A stretch of 64,000 nucleotides of DNA, taken from the NCBI GenBank assembly GCA_963714405.1, contig CAVQOH010000006.1, positions 186,001 through 250,000 of the forward strand, read 5' to 3'. Of the stretch, positions 37,862 to 46,990 are shown one piece after another. The first letter of the stretch is position 1. Every line of letters starts with the position of its first letter. The DNA comes from JAZGGS01 sp963714405 (GTDB lineage: Bacteria > Bacteroidota > Ignavibacteria > Ignavibacteriales > Ignavibacteriaceae). Position numbers and translations under genes: made by a program. The notes under the pieces were generated by a model. It had not been told where the DNA came from. It saw only the letters and a program-made list of their open reading frames with translations, and ran no database searches.

Positions 37862-39679
37862 ATGAATTCTACACTGGAAAATAAATTAAAAAATCTTCCG
37901 CCGAAACCTGGAGTTTACCAATTCTTAAATGATAAAGGGAAAATTCTCTACGTTGGAAAAGCAAGAAATCTGAAGAACCGAGTAAAAAGTTATTTTCATT
38001 CAAAGCCGGGTAATGCAAAAACAGAAGCATTGAAAAATAAAATTCATGATTTTGAATTGGTAGTTACAGATACTGAAGTTGAAGCGCTGGTTTTAGAAAA
38101 TAATCTGATAAAAGAATTTAAACCCAGGTATAATGTAAATCTCAAAGATGATAAATCATTCCCTTTTATTAAAGTTACAAATGAACCTTATCCCCGAGTT
38201 TATTCAACAAGAAGAGTTGTTAAAGACGGTTCTAAATATTTTGGACCATATACAGGTGTTAAAAGTATGAAAACAGCTTTAAGAATGGTGAATGAAATCT
38301 TCAGAATTAGAAGCTGCAAGTATGATATCAATGATGAATCAATTAAAAAGAAAAAATATAAACTCTGTTTGGATTATCATATTAAAAAATGCGATGGACC
38401 GTGTGAAGGATTAATTTCTGAAAAAGATTACAGCGAAATGGTTGATGAAGTTGTAAAAGTATTACGTGGTAAGACTGATGAACTGATAAAGGAACTTGAA
38501 GTGAAAATGAAGAATGCTGCTGAAAATATGGTTTATGAAAAAGCTGCAGAAATAAGAGATAAGCTGGATCAGCTCAAAAATATTTCCAGTAAACAAAAAA
38601 TTGTAAGCAATGATTTTGAGGACCGCGATGTAATTTCAATTGCATTTGAAGATAAAGATTCTGCTTGTTCTATTTTTAATATACGATCAGGTAAACTTGT
38701 TGGCAAAAAACAGTTAAAGCTTGGATTAAAAGGAGGAGAAGAAGCACCAGAAATTTATAATTCAGCAATAAAATTCTATTATAGTGAATACACAGAAATT
38801 CCTAAAGAAATCCTTTTAGAAATTGAACCGGCTGATAAAAATATTCTGGAAGAATGGCTTAATCTAAAATCCGAAAGAAAAGTTAAACTTTTTATTCCTC
38901 AAAGAGGTGAATTAAAATCACTTGTGAAAATGTGCAGCGTAAATGCAGTCCTTCAGCTTAAAGAAATACAACTGCAAAAAATGAAAAAGGAAGGAAATGT
39001 TTCTTATGCTCTTTCTGCACTGCAAAGAGATCTGCGATTAAAAAACCTTCCCAGGAAAATTGAGTGCTTTGATAATTCTAACATTCAGGGAGCAGATGCA
39101 GTTGCAGGAATGGTTGTTTTTGTTGATGGAAAACCCAAAAAAAGTGAGTATAAAAAATTTATCATCAAAGAAGTTGAAGGACCTGATGATTTTGCTAGTA
39201 TGCGTGAAGTGATTAAAAGAAGATACACACGTGTACTTGATAGTGGAAATTCTCTTCCAGATTTAATTATTGTTGATGGAGGGAAAGGACAACTATCGAG
39301 CGCTGTTGAAATTTTAAACAATCTCGGAATAAAACAAATCAATATTATTGGTCTCGCAAAGAGACTTGAAGAGGTGTTTTTCCCCGGAAAAATGGAAGCA
39401 GAATCAATCCCTAAAATTTCATCCGGATTAAAATTATTGCAAAAAATTAGGGATGAAGCACATCGTTTTGCTATTACTTTTCACAGAAAAAGGCGTTCTA
39501 AAAGAACTATTAAAACGGCACTAACTGATATAAAAGGTATTGGTGAAAGCACGGCACAGAAGTTGTTAAAGCAGCTTGGAAGCGTTGAAACAATTAAGAA
39601 TTCCAGCATAAAGGAATTAACTGAAGTTGTTGGCGCAAATAAAGCTAAGCTTATTAACAACTATTTCAACAATACTTAA
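37862..39679 (+). CDS. uvrC: UvrABC excinuclease subunit C
   Basis: A 605-residue nuclease that makes both incisions in nucleotide excision repair. The N-terminal GIY-YIG domain (GVYQFLN ... ILYVGKARNLKNRV, residues 18-42) is followed by a UVR coiled coil (about residues 205-240) and the RNase-H-like domain with FDNSNIQG and DGGKGQL. A C-terminal helix-hairpin-helix is IKGIGESTAQKLL. The stop is followed immediately by the ATG of the next gene. Confidence 0.97.
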   Translation: MNSTLENKLKNLPPKPGVYQFLNDKGKILYVGKARNLKNRVKSYFHSKPGNAKTEALKNKIHDFELVVTDTEVEALVLENNLIKEFKPRYNVNLKDDKSFPFIKVTNEPYPRVYSTRRVVKDGSKYFGPYTGVKSMKTALRMVNEIFRIRSCKYDINDESIKKKKYKLCLDYHIKKCDGPCEGLISEKDYSEMVDEVVKVLRGKTDELIKELEVKMKNAAENMVYEKAAEIRDKLDQLKNISSKQKIVSNDFEDRDVISIAFEDKDSACSIFNIRSGKLVGKKQLKLGLKGGEEAPEIYNSAIKFYYSEYTEIPKEILLEIEPADKNILEEWLNLKSERKVKLFIPQRGELKSLVKMCSVNAVLQLKEIQLQKMKKEGNVSYALSALQRDLRLKNLPRKIECFDNSNIQGADAVAGMVVFVDGKPKKSEYKKFIIKEVEGPDDFASMREVIKRRYTRVLDSGNSLPDLIIVDGGKGQLSSAVEILNNLGIKQINIIGLAKRLEEVFFPGKMEAESIPKISSGLKLLQKIRDEAHRFAITFHRKRRSKRTIKTALTDIKGIGESTAQKLLKQLGSVETIKNSSIKELTEVVGANKAKLINNYFNNT

Positions 39680-40555
39680 ATGATTAAAATACCATTTGCA
39701 GTTTTATCTTTTTCGATTTTATTTATAAACAGCAACCTGAATAATTACAATCCTGTTAACCCAGTAAAGGAGAATAATCGGATTGAAATTCATCCCTTGG
39801 CAAATTATGATTTTAGGAACCTGCGTGATACAATTTATACTATGAAAGACAGTTATGCTGAAGTTAATTTGACAACGCAGCATGCAAAACTGGTTTTACG
39901 CAACGGCGAAGTAAAAGAATTTCCTGTATCCAGCGGTACAAAATGGGTTAAAGATGGAATAAATACACGCGAAGGATTGTTTACTATTCACTGGAAAAGC
40001 AAAAAACTGCATTCCGAACAATTCGATAGTACCTTAATGCTAAACTGGATGGGATTTAATGGTGGTATTGGTTTTCATGCATTACTTGGAACACGTTATT
40101 ATAAATATCTTGGCAAGAAAAATGTTTCTCATGGCTGTATAAGAATGAGCAGAGAAGATGCAAAAGAAATGTATAATTTAGTTGAAAAAGGAACGCCTGT
40201 GCTTGTACACAGCGGTAACAGTGCAATTACAATTGCTTTTGGTGAAGAAGAAGTTGTGTATAAGTACTACGATTTCAAAACTCTTTCCAGTGTAATAAAT
40301 GAAAGACTCAGCGTCATTTATAACGGAGATTATTTTACAACCAACTTGCCAAAACTTTTAATTGATGAAGAAAATGTAAGCCATTCCGGGTTGCCAATTG
40401 GAAATTCAGAGAACATACCTGTTAAGCAATTTGCAAAACCAAATTTCTTGTTTATTGATCAAAATATTACTGAGAACGCTAAACTTGATTATATAATCCG
40501 GGGAAAAAATAAAATTAATTTATCATTAAACTCTTTTCTTGATTCAATAAACTAA
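39680..40555 (+). CDS. L,D-transpeptidase (YkuD domain), secreted
   Basis: A 291-residue exported cell-wall enzyme with a short N-terminal signal segment. The YkuD catalytic motif is complete: His133 in GFHALLG and SHGCIRM, with the nucleophile Cys153. It could make 3-3 cross-links or attach proteins to peptidoglycan. The C-terminal roughly 120 residues have no recognisable domain. ATG follows the uvrC stop with no gap, so it is translated from the same message although the functions are unrelated. Confidence 0.88.
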   Translation: MIKIPFAVLSFSILFINSNLNNYNPVNPVKENNRIEIHPLANYDFRNLRDTIYTMKDSYAEVNLTTQHAKLVLRNGEVKEFPVSSGTKWVKDGINTREGLFTIHWKSKKLHSEQFDSTLMLNWMGFNGGIGFHALLGTRYYKYLGKKNVSHGCIRMSREDAKEMYNLVEKGTPVLVHSGNSAITIAFGEEEVVYKYYDFKTLSSVINERLSVIYNGDYFTTNLPKLLIDEENVSHSGLPIGNSENIPVKQFAKPNFLFIDQNITENAKLDYIIRGKNKINLSLNSFLDSIN

Positions 40556-40642
40556 CTTTTATTTCTCAATTCATTGTTTTGCTTGCATTATTCATTTTAT
40601 TTGCTTTTTTAGCAAATAATTATTGACCACTAAGGGTGAATT

Positions 40643-42146
40643 ATGGTAAGCCCCTTAAAAGTTTTTCTTTATTTAATTCTCTTCATTTTTTTCAGTAATC
40701 TATCCTTCTCACAAGGTCCAGGTGAGCCGTATAACCCGGAGACCGCAAATGGTGCTAATGGGATTGCAACATATAATCATATTCTATATTGGGAAAACCC
40801 TGATTCTGTTGTTTACAATAAAATATACTTTTGTGAAGATATCACCTTTGTAAATTCATTAGATACATCTGTTATTTTAGTTAATGGTTATCCTAATTTG
40901 CTTTTCTTTGCAGCTCCTCTAAATCTTTTTGGAACTCTTGATTATTTTGCAAAATATTATTGGCGTGTGGTTGAATTTACTGAAACAGACTCAATCATTG
41001 GCCCAATTTGGTATTTCAGAACGATTATGCATGCTTCTATGCCAATTTTGTTTTTTTGATGATTTTGAAAATGGATTAAATAATTGGACTGTAACAAATG
41101 ATGGAGGAAATTGCATTTGGGATGTTTTCAATCCACCATATCCAAATATATATGCTACCTATCTCCTCCTCAGGTGGAGTATTAGCTGCAGACTCAGATG
41201 AGTGCGGTAGTGGTACCACATTTTTATCTTCAGCTTATACTCCAGAAATTGACAGATTTGGCTATCCTTGGAGTATTCACTTAGAGTTTGATAATGATTG
41301 GAATGCAATTAGTTTTAATGATACAGCAACTGCTGAAATAAGTATTGATGATGGAAATACCTGGATAGCAGTATTTGTATGGGCTGGAATAGATGTGCGA
41401 AATACCCAAGAGTACTTTGATTTAACAAGTTTAGTAGGTTACAATGAATTTCAATTAAGATTCAGATCGGTTCAGCCGGAATGGGCTTGGTGGTGGGCTG
41501 TTGATAATGTTAAAATAGCTGGAGAAGGTCCTATCACCCCACCTTTCCCACCCAGGATATTAAATGTTATTTCTGATAGTTCTGATTTAAAAGTGCATTT
41601 AAATTGGAATAACGGTTTTTGCCCTGATCCAATAACTGGTTACGAGATACAACGAAAAGATGGGTTACCATTGAATACAACCAGCTACACAATTCTAGCT
41701 GTTGCAAATAAAAATACTTTTTCTTTTTCTGATAGCACAGTACTAAGAAATAGCATTTATACTTATAAAATAAGAACCTTATGTGGTCCACCTGGCAGTG
41801 GAAGTATTTGGGGAAAAGAAGCAACAGCATATGTTCCTGATATTATTACACCATTAAGAACAAAAAATGAACTGCCTACGGAGTTTTATTTAGAGCAGAA
41901 CTATCCTAATCCTTTCAATAATTATACAATAACGTTTCAAATACTCGATTCCACGAAGAAGGATTGGTAACACTTAAGGTATATAATTTATTAGGTGAAG
42001 AAGTTGCAAAGCTTGTTAATGATATTAAACAAACTGGCAACTATGAAGTATCATTCGATTCAACTGGATTACCTAGTGGGATATATTTCTATAGATTACA
42101 AGCATGTAATTTTGTTGAAACTAAGAAGATGGTTTTAATGAAATAA
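40643..42146 (+). CDS. T9SS cargo protein with fibronectin-like region (frameshifted)
   Basis: Four overlapping frames together encode one exported protein of about 500 residues. The first has a signal peptide ending LSFSQ and a beta-sandwich region. The next have DDFENGLNNWTV and GGVLAADSDECG, like MAM/jelly-roll domains of secreted enzymes. A fibronectin-III-like domain with DPITGYEIQR follows. The last has a T9SS sorting domain with NYPNPFNNYT, LLGEEVAKLV, PSGIYFY and KKMVLMK. The frame changes lie at a run of seven T (41051-41057), near 41160 and near 41945. Either sequence errors or real decay could explain them; the last two are not in obvious homopolymers, so a pseudogene is possible here. 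Confidence 0.7.
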
Positions 42147-42169
42147 ATAAGAAATCGGTTTTATATTAC

Positions 42170-42202
42170 ATCCCTATCAATGAAGATTGATAGGGATTTT
42201 TT
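42170..42202 (+). terminator. Intrinsic terminator after the broken T9SS gene
   Basis: Stem ATCCCTATCAA / TTGATAGGGAT with a 6-nt loop, followed by TTTTTTG. Confidence 0.92.
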
Positions 42203-42334
42203 GTATCAAATATATTATTGAGCAATTATATACGTGTGCAAACAAATTTGCGCGGTTGACAACTTATTGGTATAATTCAATTACCTGCATTTTATTAATT
42301 CAAATTTTATAAATCAATTACTTTGGAGGTAAAT

Positions 42335-42793
42335 GTGAAAACATACTTTTTATCAATTTTTCTACTATTTTGTTTATTTGTCGGAATAAGTGAATTTACT
42401 TATTCACAAGATGATGATGTTTATGATCAGGGAACAGTCTGGTCTTTAACATTTGTAAGAACTGGTGCAAATGTAGCAGATGATTATCTGAAAGATCTTA
42501 CTAAAACCTGGAAAGCATCTATGGATGAAGGGATAAAGGAAGGACTAATAGTATCATATAAAGTTTTACTTGGTGCTGCAGCAAATGAAGATGATTATAA
42601 TATCATATTAATGATTGAAAATGAAAATATGGCTGTTTTTGATTCCAATCCTGAAAGAGATGCAAAATGGGATGCAATTACTGAGAAAGTAAAAGAATCA
42701 ATGAAAGGTGAGTTTGATGGAACCGTTCAAAACTATGAAAATATTAGACAGTTATACGGTACAAAACTTATGAGAGAGATTCATCTGAAATAG
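42335..42793 (+). CDS. Secreted small protein, possibly dimeric alpha/beta-barrel fold
   Basis: A 152-residue protein with a signal peptide (hydrophobic to about residue 20, TYSQ). I chose GTG 42335 because GGAGGT lies just upstream; the frame is open a few codons further. The mature part has a beta-alpha-beta pattern (VWSLTFVRTG ... EGLIVSYKVLLG ... DDYNIILMIE) that resembles ferredoxin-like/NIPSNAP-type dimeric barrels. That assignment is a guess from pattern only. It stands between two terminators, so it is monocistronic. No function can be assigned. Confidence 0.72.
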   Translation: MKTYFLSIFLLFCLFVGISEFTYSQDDDVYDQGTVWSLTFVRTGANVADDYLKDLTKTWKASMDEGIKEGLIVSYKVLLGAAANEDDYNIILMIENENMAVFDSNPERDAKWDAITEKVKESMKGEFDGTVQNYENIRQLYGTKLMREIHLK

Positions 42794-42814
42794 ATAAATT
42801 TTTACTAATTAAAA

Positions 42815-42853
42815 TCTATTCCCCTATCGAACATTTTGGTAGGGGATTTTTTA
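42815..42853 (+). terminator. Intrinsic terminator after the small secreted protein gene
   Basis: Stem TCCCCTA / TAGGGGA with a roughly 13-nt loop, followed by TTTTTTATT. Confidence 0.85.
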
Positions 42854-43156
42854 TTGCTTTCCCTCCCACATCAATTCCTGCTAATCACAAATAATATTAA
42901 TTTTTTGTAAAATATTTTTACAATTAAAACGAAAAATTAATAATTTCTTCACTCATGTTACAATAGTGCAAGCTTTTGTTACAATAGTGATAGGTACCAT
43001 ATCTAAAAATTTCTTTTATTGTGCATCAAATTTATATTAAAGATTAGATAAGTTTACGGAGGTTTTGGGGGAGGGGTTGAGATTTTTATCTGCAACCCCT
43101 CCATCCGGGGGAAACTTGGTAAAGTAATAAAATTTATTGAAAACGAGGGTTTTCAA

Positions 43157-43231
43157 ATGGTCTTTAGAATTTTTTATTGGATTTTATTAACAATATCAGT
43201 TGTTATTAGTACTGTTCTTATTTTCAAGTAA
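43157..43231 (+). CDS. Candidate 24-residue membrane peptide with hairpin-presented ribosome-binding site
   Basis: ATG 43157 to TAA 43231 encodes MVFRIFYWILLTISVVISTV plus LIFK, a single hydrophobic helix with charged ends, a typical small membrane peptide. Directly before the ATG, TTGAAAAC and GTTTTCAA form a perfect 8-bp stem whose 4-nt loop is GAGG, the likely ribosome-binding site. The frame lies inside an apparently independent short transcript that ends at a strong terminator. There is no family evidence, and chance is possible for such a short frame. Confidence 0.42.
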   Translation: MVFRIFYWILLTISVVISTVLIFK

Positions 43232-43310
43232 ACAAACTGGAAAAAAGGTTTTTAGCAAAATGGAGGGCTAACAAATTACGTATTACTGGTGGGCATACGG
43301 GGGTAATATT

Positions 43311-43347
43311 GAACCGGAACTTAAGGAGGAGTTCCGGTTCTTTCTTT
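43311..43347 (+). terminator. Strong intrinsic terminator with AAGGAGG in its loop
   Basis: Perfect 11-bp stem GAACCGGAACT / AGTTCCGGTTC with an 8-nt loop TAAGGAGG, followed by TTTCTTTAAA. The loop is a full anti-16S match, which is unusual for a terminator. Confidence 0.88.
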
Positions 43348-43408
43348 AAAATAGCTTATTACCAATCCAGATACTACAAATCACATCTCTTTTCCACCAG
43401 CAAGTTTG

Positions 43409-43447
43409 ATGACAAGATTTTTACAAGATCATGACATTTTCATGACA
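43409..43447 (+). promoter_or_regulatory. Pho-box-like operator (site 1): four half-sites in 11-bp phase
   Basis: Half-sites ATGACA 43409, TTTACA 43420, ATGACA 43431 and ATGACA 43442 are spaced exactly 11 bp apart. On the minus strand this reads TGTCATGAAAATGTCAT, close to the Enterobacteria Pho box. The 25 nt at 43423-43447 recur identically at 48259-48283. A -10-like TATACT follows at 43468-43473, 20 nt after the last half-site and 27 nt before the ATG of the DUF3108 gene. The regulator identity (PhoB family) is inferred from the geometry. Confidence 0.72.
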
Positions 43448-43500
43448 TCACCTAACAAAACTTGATTTATACTGCAATCAGAAATTTGAAAGGTGATGAA

Positions 43501-44316
43501 ATGAAAATGATTTATGTTTTAGGAATTACTCTATTAGCTGTCATCAGCATTTACTGCCAATACAATTTAAATGAGGACGAAAGCAAGTTACTGGAAGAAA
43601 AATTCGTTTATGATGTAAGCTGGACAATTTTCCATTTGGGAACAATTTCTATAACCGTTGAGCGTGTTATTAGTAATCCCGATCTTCGCAAGATTACTTT
43701 AGATGTGAAAACTGCTCCTCTATTACCTTTCATTGATATCGATGAGCATAACTTAGCAATAATGAGAGTGCACGATGGAATGACGATGCACTACTATGGA
43801 ATAGAGGAACAGGATGGGGTAAAAGTTGAAATTGAAAGTAATTACTACGAAGATGAGATGTTTACTGTTTACGAGGTACGAAACTTTGAAACAGGTGAAA
43901 CAATTAAAAAAGATACACTTACATTTTCTAAACCTTATTTAGTCGGCACTTCTTTAATTCATTATACAAGATTAATTGCTGATTCTGGATTGAAATTTAA
44001 TGTACCAACTCTGCTTGGGGGAAAATTTTACAACACAAATTTAAATTTTTGCGGACCTATTGAATACATGGAAATAGATGAATTTGATGAACCAATAAGA
44101 ACATTTAGATATAAAGGATTAGCTGAATGGGATGGAAAAGCCACGGCAGGTCTCTCCGGGGAATTTATTGGCTGGCTTTCTGATGATGAAGGATCTGTTG
44201 TAATTGGTGCAGAGATGAAAATATTTCTCGGTTCAATTGAAGTTGAACTAGTCGAGTGGCATAAACCCGGGTGGATTCCTCCTACGGAAAAAAATTTAGT
44301 AACAAAAACAAATTAA
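43501..44316 (+). CDS. DUF3108 family exported protein
   Basis: A 271-residue protein with a short signal peptide (ending IYCQY) and the beta-rich DUF3108 fold: FVYDVSWTIFHLGTIS near the start, RKITLDVKTAP, and YKGLAEWDGKATAGLSG near the end. The family is often found in Bacteroidota envelopes and its function is not established. I chose ATG 43501 with AAAGGTGATGAA upstream. It is the first gene of a five-gene operon and sits directly under the phased operator. Confidence 0.82.
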   Translation: MKMIYVLGITLLAVISIYCQYNLNEDESKLLEEKFVYDVSWTIFHLGTISITVERVISNPDLRKITLDVKTAPLLPFIDIDEHNLAIMRVHDGMTMHYYGIEEQDGVKVEIESNYYEDEMFTVYEVRNFETGETIKKDTLTFSKPYLVGTSLIHYTRLIADSGLKFNVPTLLGGKFYNTNLNFCGPIEYMEIDEFDEPIRTFRYKGLAEWDGKATAGLSGEFIGWLSDDEGSVVIGAEMKIFLGSIEVELVEWHKPGWIPPTEKNLVTKTN

Positions 44317-44319
44317 AAA

Positions 44320-45321
44320 ATGAAAAAGGTTTTTATAACAGGTGCAACCGGATTTATTGGAAGTAATTTGGCTTGTAAACTGGCAAATCAGGGAAACGAA
44401 GTACACGCTATAATTCGATCAACATTGAACGTAAATCCGATAGGACATAAGAATATTAAATTATTCAAGGGAAATTTGCTTGATTTAAAAACTATCAATA
44501 CTGCAATTAAAGGATGTTCACAAGTTTACCATTTGGCTGCCTATGCAAAAAACTGGGCACCCGATAGGATGCTTTTCTACAAAACGAATGTAGAAGGAAC
44601 CAATAATATTTTAAAAGCAGCATGTGAACATTCTATCCAGAAAATTGTGTGTACTTCTACATCTCTAGTCTTTGGTCCATCGAACGGAAGAGATGTTGAT
44701 GAATCTGGAAAACACAACACTAAACCTTATACGGAATATGATAAGTCAAAAATAATTGAAGAAGAAATTATTCAACAATACGTTGCTAAAGGAAGTGATG
44801 TTGTGACAGTTTATCCAACCAGAGTGTTTGGGCCAGGTTTATTAAACGAAAGTAACTCTGTTACATTGATGATTTTACAATACTTAAAAGGGTCGTGGAG
44901 ATTTAAATTATCAAATGGTAATGCCATTGGTAATTACTCCTTTGTTGATGATGTTGTGAATGGACATATAAACGCCATGCAACAGGGTAAAAAAGGAGCA
45001 AAATATATTATCGGTGGTGAAAACATATCCTATAATAATTTCTTTAATGAAATAGATAAATTCTTAGGAACAAGAAGAATGATGATAAACATTCCGGCAA
45101 ATATTGCTCATTTATATTCGAAAATAGAAGAAGGATTGGCAAATCGATTTAATAAATACCCGGTTATTACACCTGGATGGGTAAAAATGTTTTTAGATAA
45201 CTGGGCTTTTTCATCTGATAAAGCAATTAGTGAAATTAATTACAACATCACTCCTTTCCAAATAGCCCTTGAAAAGACAATTGATTGGATTAGGGAACGC
45301 AGAATAATTATCAACGAGTAG
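44320..45321 (+). CDS. NAD-dependent epimerase/reductase (extended SDR, dihydroflavonol-reductase/HpnA-like)
   Basis: A 333-residue extended short-chain dehydrogenase. The Rossmann motif is GATGFIGSN (residues 8-16), and the catalytic site is Ser/Thr in STSLVFG with YDKSK (Tyr-x-x-x-Lys). The C-terminal part resembles sterol/flavonol-type reductases more than sugar epimerases, but the substrate cannot be fixed. It starts 3 nt after the DUF3108 stop. The operon ends with a second SDR of the same superfamily, so two reductive or epimerising steps on one lipid or sugar substrate are likely (inference). Confidence 0.85.
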   Translation: MKKVFITGATGFIGSNLACKLANQGNEVHAIIRSTLNVNPIGHKNIKLFKGNLLDLKTINTAIKGCSQVYHLAAYAKNWAPDRMLFYKTNVEGTNNILKAACEHSIQKIVCTSTSLVFGPSNGRDVDESGKHNTKPYTEYDKSKIIEEEIIQQYVAKGSDVVTVYPTRVFGPGLLNESNSVTLMILQYLKGSWRFKLSNGNAIGNYSFVDDVVNGHINAMQQGKKGAKYIIGGENISYNNFFNEIDKFLGTRRMMINIPANIAHLYSKIEEGLANRFNKYPVITPGWVKMFLDNWAFSSDKAISEINYNITPFQIALEKTIDWIRERRIIINE

Positions 45322-45331
45322 GATTGACAAA

Positions 45332-46033
45332 ATGCAATTTTCAACTTACATGCAAATTATAGATGCAAAAACGGTTAAACCGGTTATCATTTTAATTTCC
45401 TCTACATTGTTAGTAGTACTTCACAGGTATTTCGGATCAATAGAATTTGCAATAAACCTATTTAAATCTGAAGGAACTTTTCTGCAACCTTCATACATGT
45501 TTGCATGTGCGTTTTTTCTGTTAGGATTGATTCCGGTCCTTATTATAAAATTTGGTTTTAATGAAAAATTAAAAGACTATGGATTAGCTATAGGAGATAG
45601 AAAAGCTGGAATTATAGCTCTTACTATTATATCACCACTCATTGTTATTGCTTTAATCTATCCAGCATCACAAACAACTGAAATGAGAAATTTCTATCCA
45701 TTTGATCCATCTGCTCATTTATCAATTCAAAATTTTCTTCAATTAGAATTTTGGCGAGTGATATTATTTTATACAGCATGGGAATTTATGTTCAGGGGAT
45801 TTATGCTTTTTGGAGTAAAAAAATATGTTGGAGATACAATGGCTATTTGCATTCAAGTTATACCATCTTGCTTATGGCACATTGGCATGCCAACCGGTGA
45901 AATTATTTCATCAATTCCTGGTGGAATACTTTTTGGCATTCTTGCTATTAGGACCAAATCAATCATATACCCGTTTATTTTACATTGTATTATTGGTGTT
46001 AGCCTGGATTTACTAATAATAGCAGCAAATTGA
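45332..46033 (+). CDS. CPBP family intramembrane metalloprotease
   Basis: A 233-residue membrane protein with about six helices. It carries the CPBP/Rce1-type motifs: WEFMFRGFML (first active-site motif, with one Glu and the Arg), CLWHIG (His) and a final helix with FILHC (His). Members of this family include prenyl-protein proteases and bacteriocin-immunity proteins; many have unknown substrates. It starts 10 nt after the first SDR gene. Confidence 0.8.
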   Translation: MQFSTYMQIIDAKTVKPVIILISSTLLVVLHRYFGSIEFAINLFKSEGTFLQPSYMFACAFFLLGLIPVLIIKFGFNEKLKDYGLAIGDRKAGIIALTIISPLIVIALIYPASQTTEMRNFYPFDPSAHLSIQNFLQLEFWRVILFYTAWEFMFRGFMLFGVKKYVGDTMAICIQVIPSCLWHIGMPTGEIISSIPGGILFGILAIRTKSIIYPFILHCIIGVSLDLLIIAAN

Positions 46034-46990
46034 ATGGACTGTAAAATGGTAAATAAAAAAATAAATAACGTAACACAGGCAATAGATTTAATAAGCATCA
46101 TATTAGGCGCGTTCTTTTTATTGCTGATAATTTTATTTTCATATAAAATTGAAGAATGGATAGATCTATCACTAACAACTATTATCTATTTAATCGGGTA
46201 CACTGTATCGTGCAGGGTGTTAAATCAAATCAAAAATGAAAAGATCAACTTAGTTATTCAAACAAGTGTTATACTTTTTCTCTTTTCATATTATTTCCAA
46301 TTAGCTGGCAAACTGCAACACATTTTCTTTAATGGATGGTTTGATAATACTCTTATCTCGCTAGATCAATTACTGATTGGTACTGAAGCTACGCACCTGA
46401 TGGAAGGAATTACAAATCCTGTTCTGACTGAATGGATGATGTTTTCATATACAGCATATATACCTTTACTAATTACCGTATCCTTTATCTGTTATTTTTC
46501 TGCAGGGATTTACTCATCCAGGGAATATCTTTTTAATTTGATCTTAACATATTCAATTTGCTATTTAGGTTTTATAATTTTTCCTGTGGCCAGCCCGTTA
46601 TACCACTATTCTGAAGCATACAGTGTTCAATTAAATGGAGGATTTTTTGCTTTATGTGGAGAATTAATAAGAAAATATGCTCATTTTCCCGGTGGATCTT
46701 TACCGAGTCCTCATTGCGCCGCAACCACTATAATGGTTTTGTTTCTATTCAAGCATAATAGAAAAATATTTTACTGGCTGTTGCCTGTTTTTATTACTAT
46801 TTATTTTTCAACAGTATATGGCAGATACCATTATTCATGGGATGCGGTTACAGGATTAATAACTGCATTAGCAGTTGTGAAGGTATCTCCAAAAATTCTT
46901 CAATACTTAACACTAATATTCGAACAGAAATTTTTCTCTGATGTAAAAGAAATAAAAACTGTATCAGCATTTCGAGGAGGATTAGAATGA
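46034..46990 (+). CDS. PAP2 superfamily membrane phosphatase / inositolphosphotransferase-like
   Basis: A 318-residue integral membrane protein with about seven helices. The PAP2 active site is present: the central motif SLPSPHCA (catalytic His) and the last motif YGRYHYSWD (Arg, His, Asp). The long N-terminal part and the motif spacing resemble AUR1/inositolphosphotransferase-like PAP2 proteins rather than short phosphatases. A likely substrate is a phospholipid such as phosphatidate (inference). ATG may be 46034 or 46046. Its stop overlaps the ATG of the next SDR (ATGA). Confidence 0.85.
   Translation: MDCKMVNKKINNVTQAIDLISIILGAFFLLLIILFSYKIEEWIDLSLTTIIYLIGYTVSCRVLNQIKNEKINLVIQTSVILFLFSYYFQLAGKLQHIFFNGWFDNTLISLDQLLIGTEATHLMEGITNPVLTEWMMFSYTAYIPLLITVSFICYFSAGIYSSREYLFNLILTYSICYLGFIIFPVASPLYHYSEAYSVQLNGGFFALCGELIRKYAHFPGGSLPSPHCAATTIMVLFLFKHNRKIFYWLLPVFITIYFSTVYGRYHYSWDAVTGLITALAVVKVSPKILQYLTLIFEQKFFSDVKEIKTVSAFRGGLE

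Larger units (their letters stand above)
42854..43500. other. Structured intergenic region with repeats, hairpins and an operator
   Basis: About 650 nt without a long gene. From left to right it holds a 13-bp direct repeat TGTTACAATAGTG at 42956-42968 and 42977-42989. A strong hairpin follows at 43070-43102 (10-bp stem GGAGGGGTTG / CAACCCCTCC, extended by AGA/TCT). A second hairpin at 43137-43156 sits directly before a 24-codon frame. A strong terminator is at 43311-43347, and the phased operator ends at 43447. These parts are listed separately. Confidence 0.6.

Noticed and set aside
42956..42989. TGTTACAATAGTG repeats as a further Pho-like site
   Set aside because: Their offset is 21 bp, not a multiple of 11, so they do not fit the half-site phasing.
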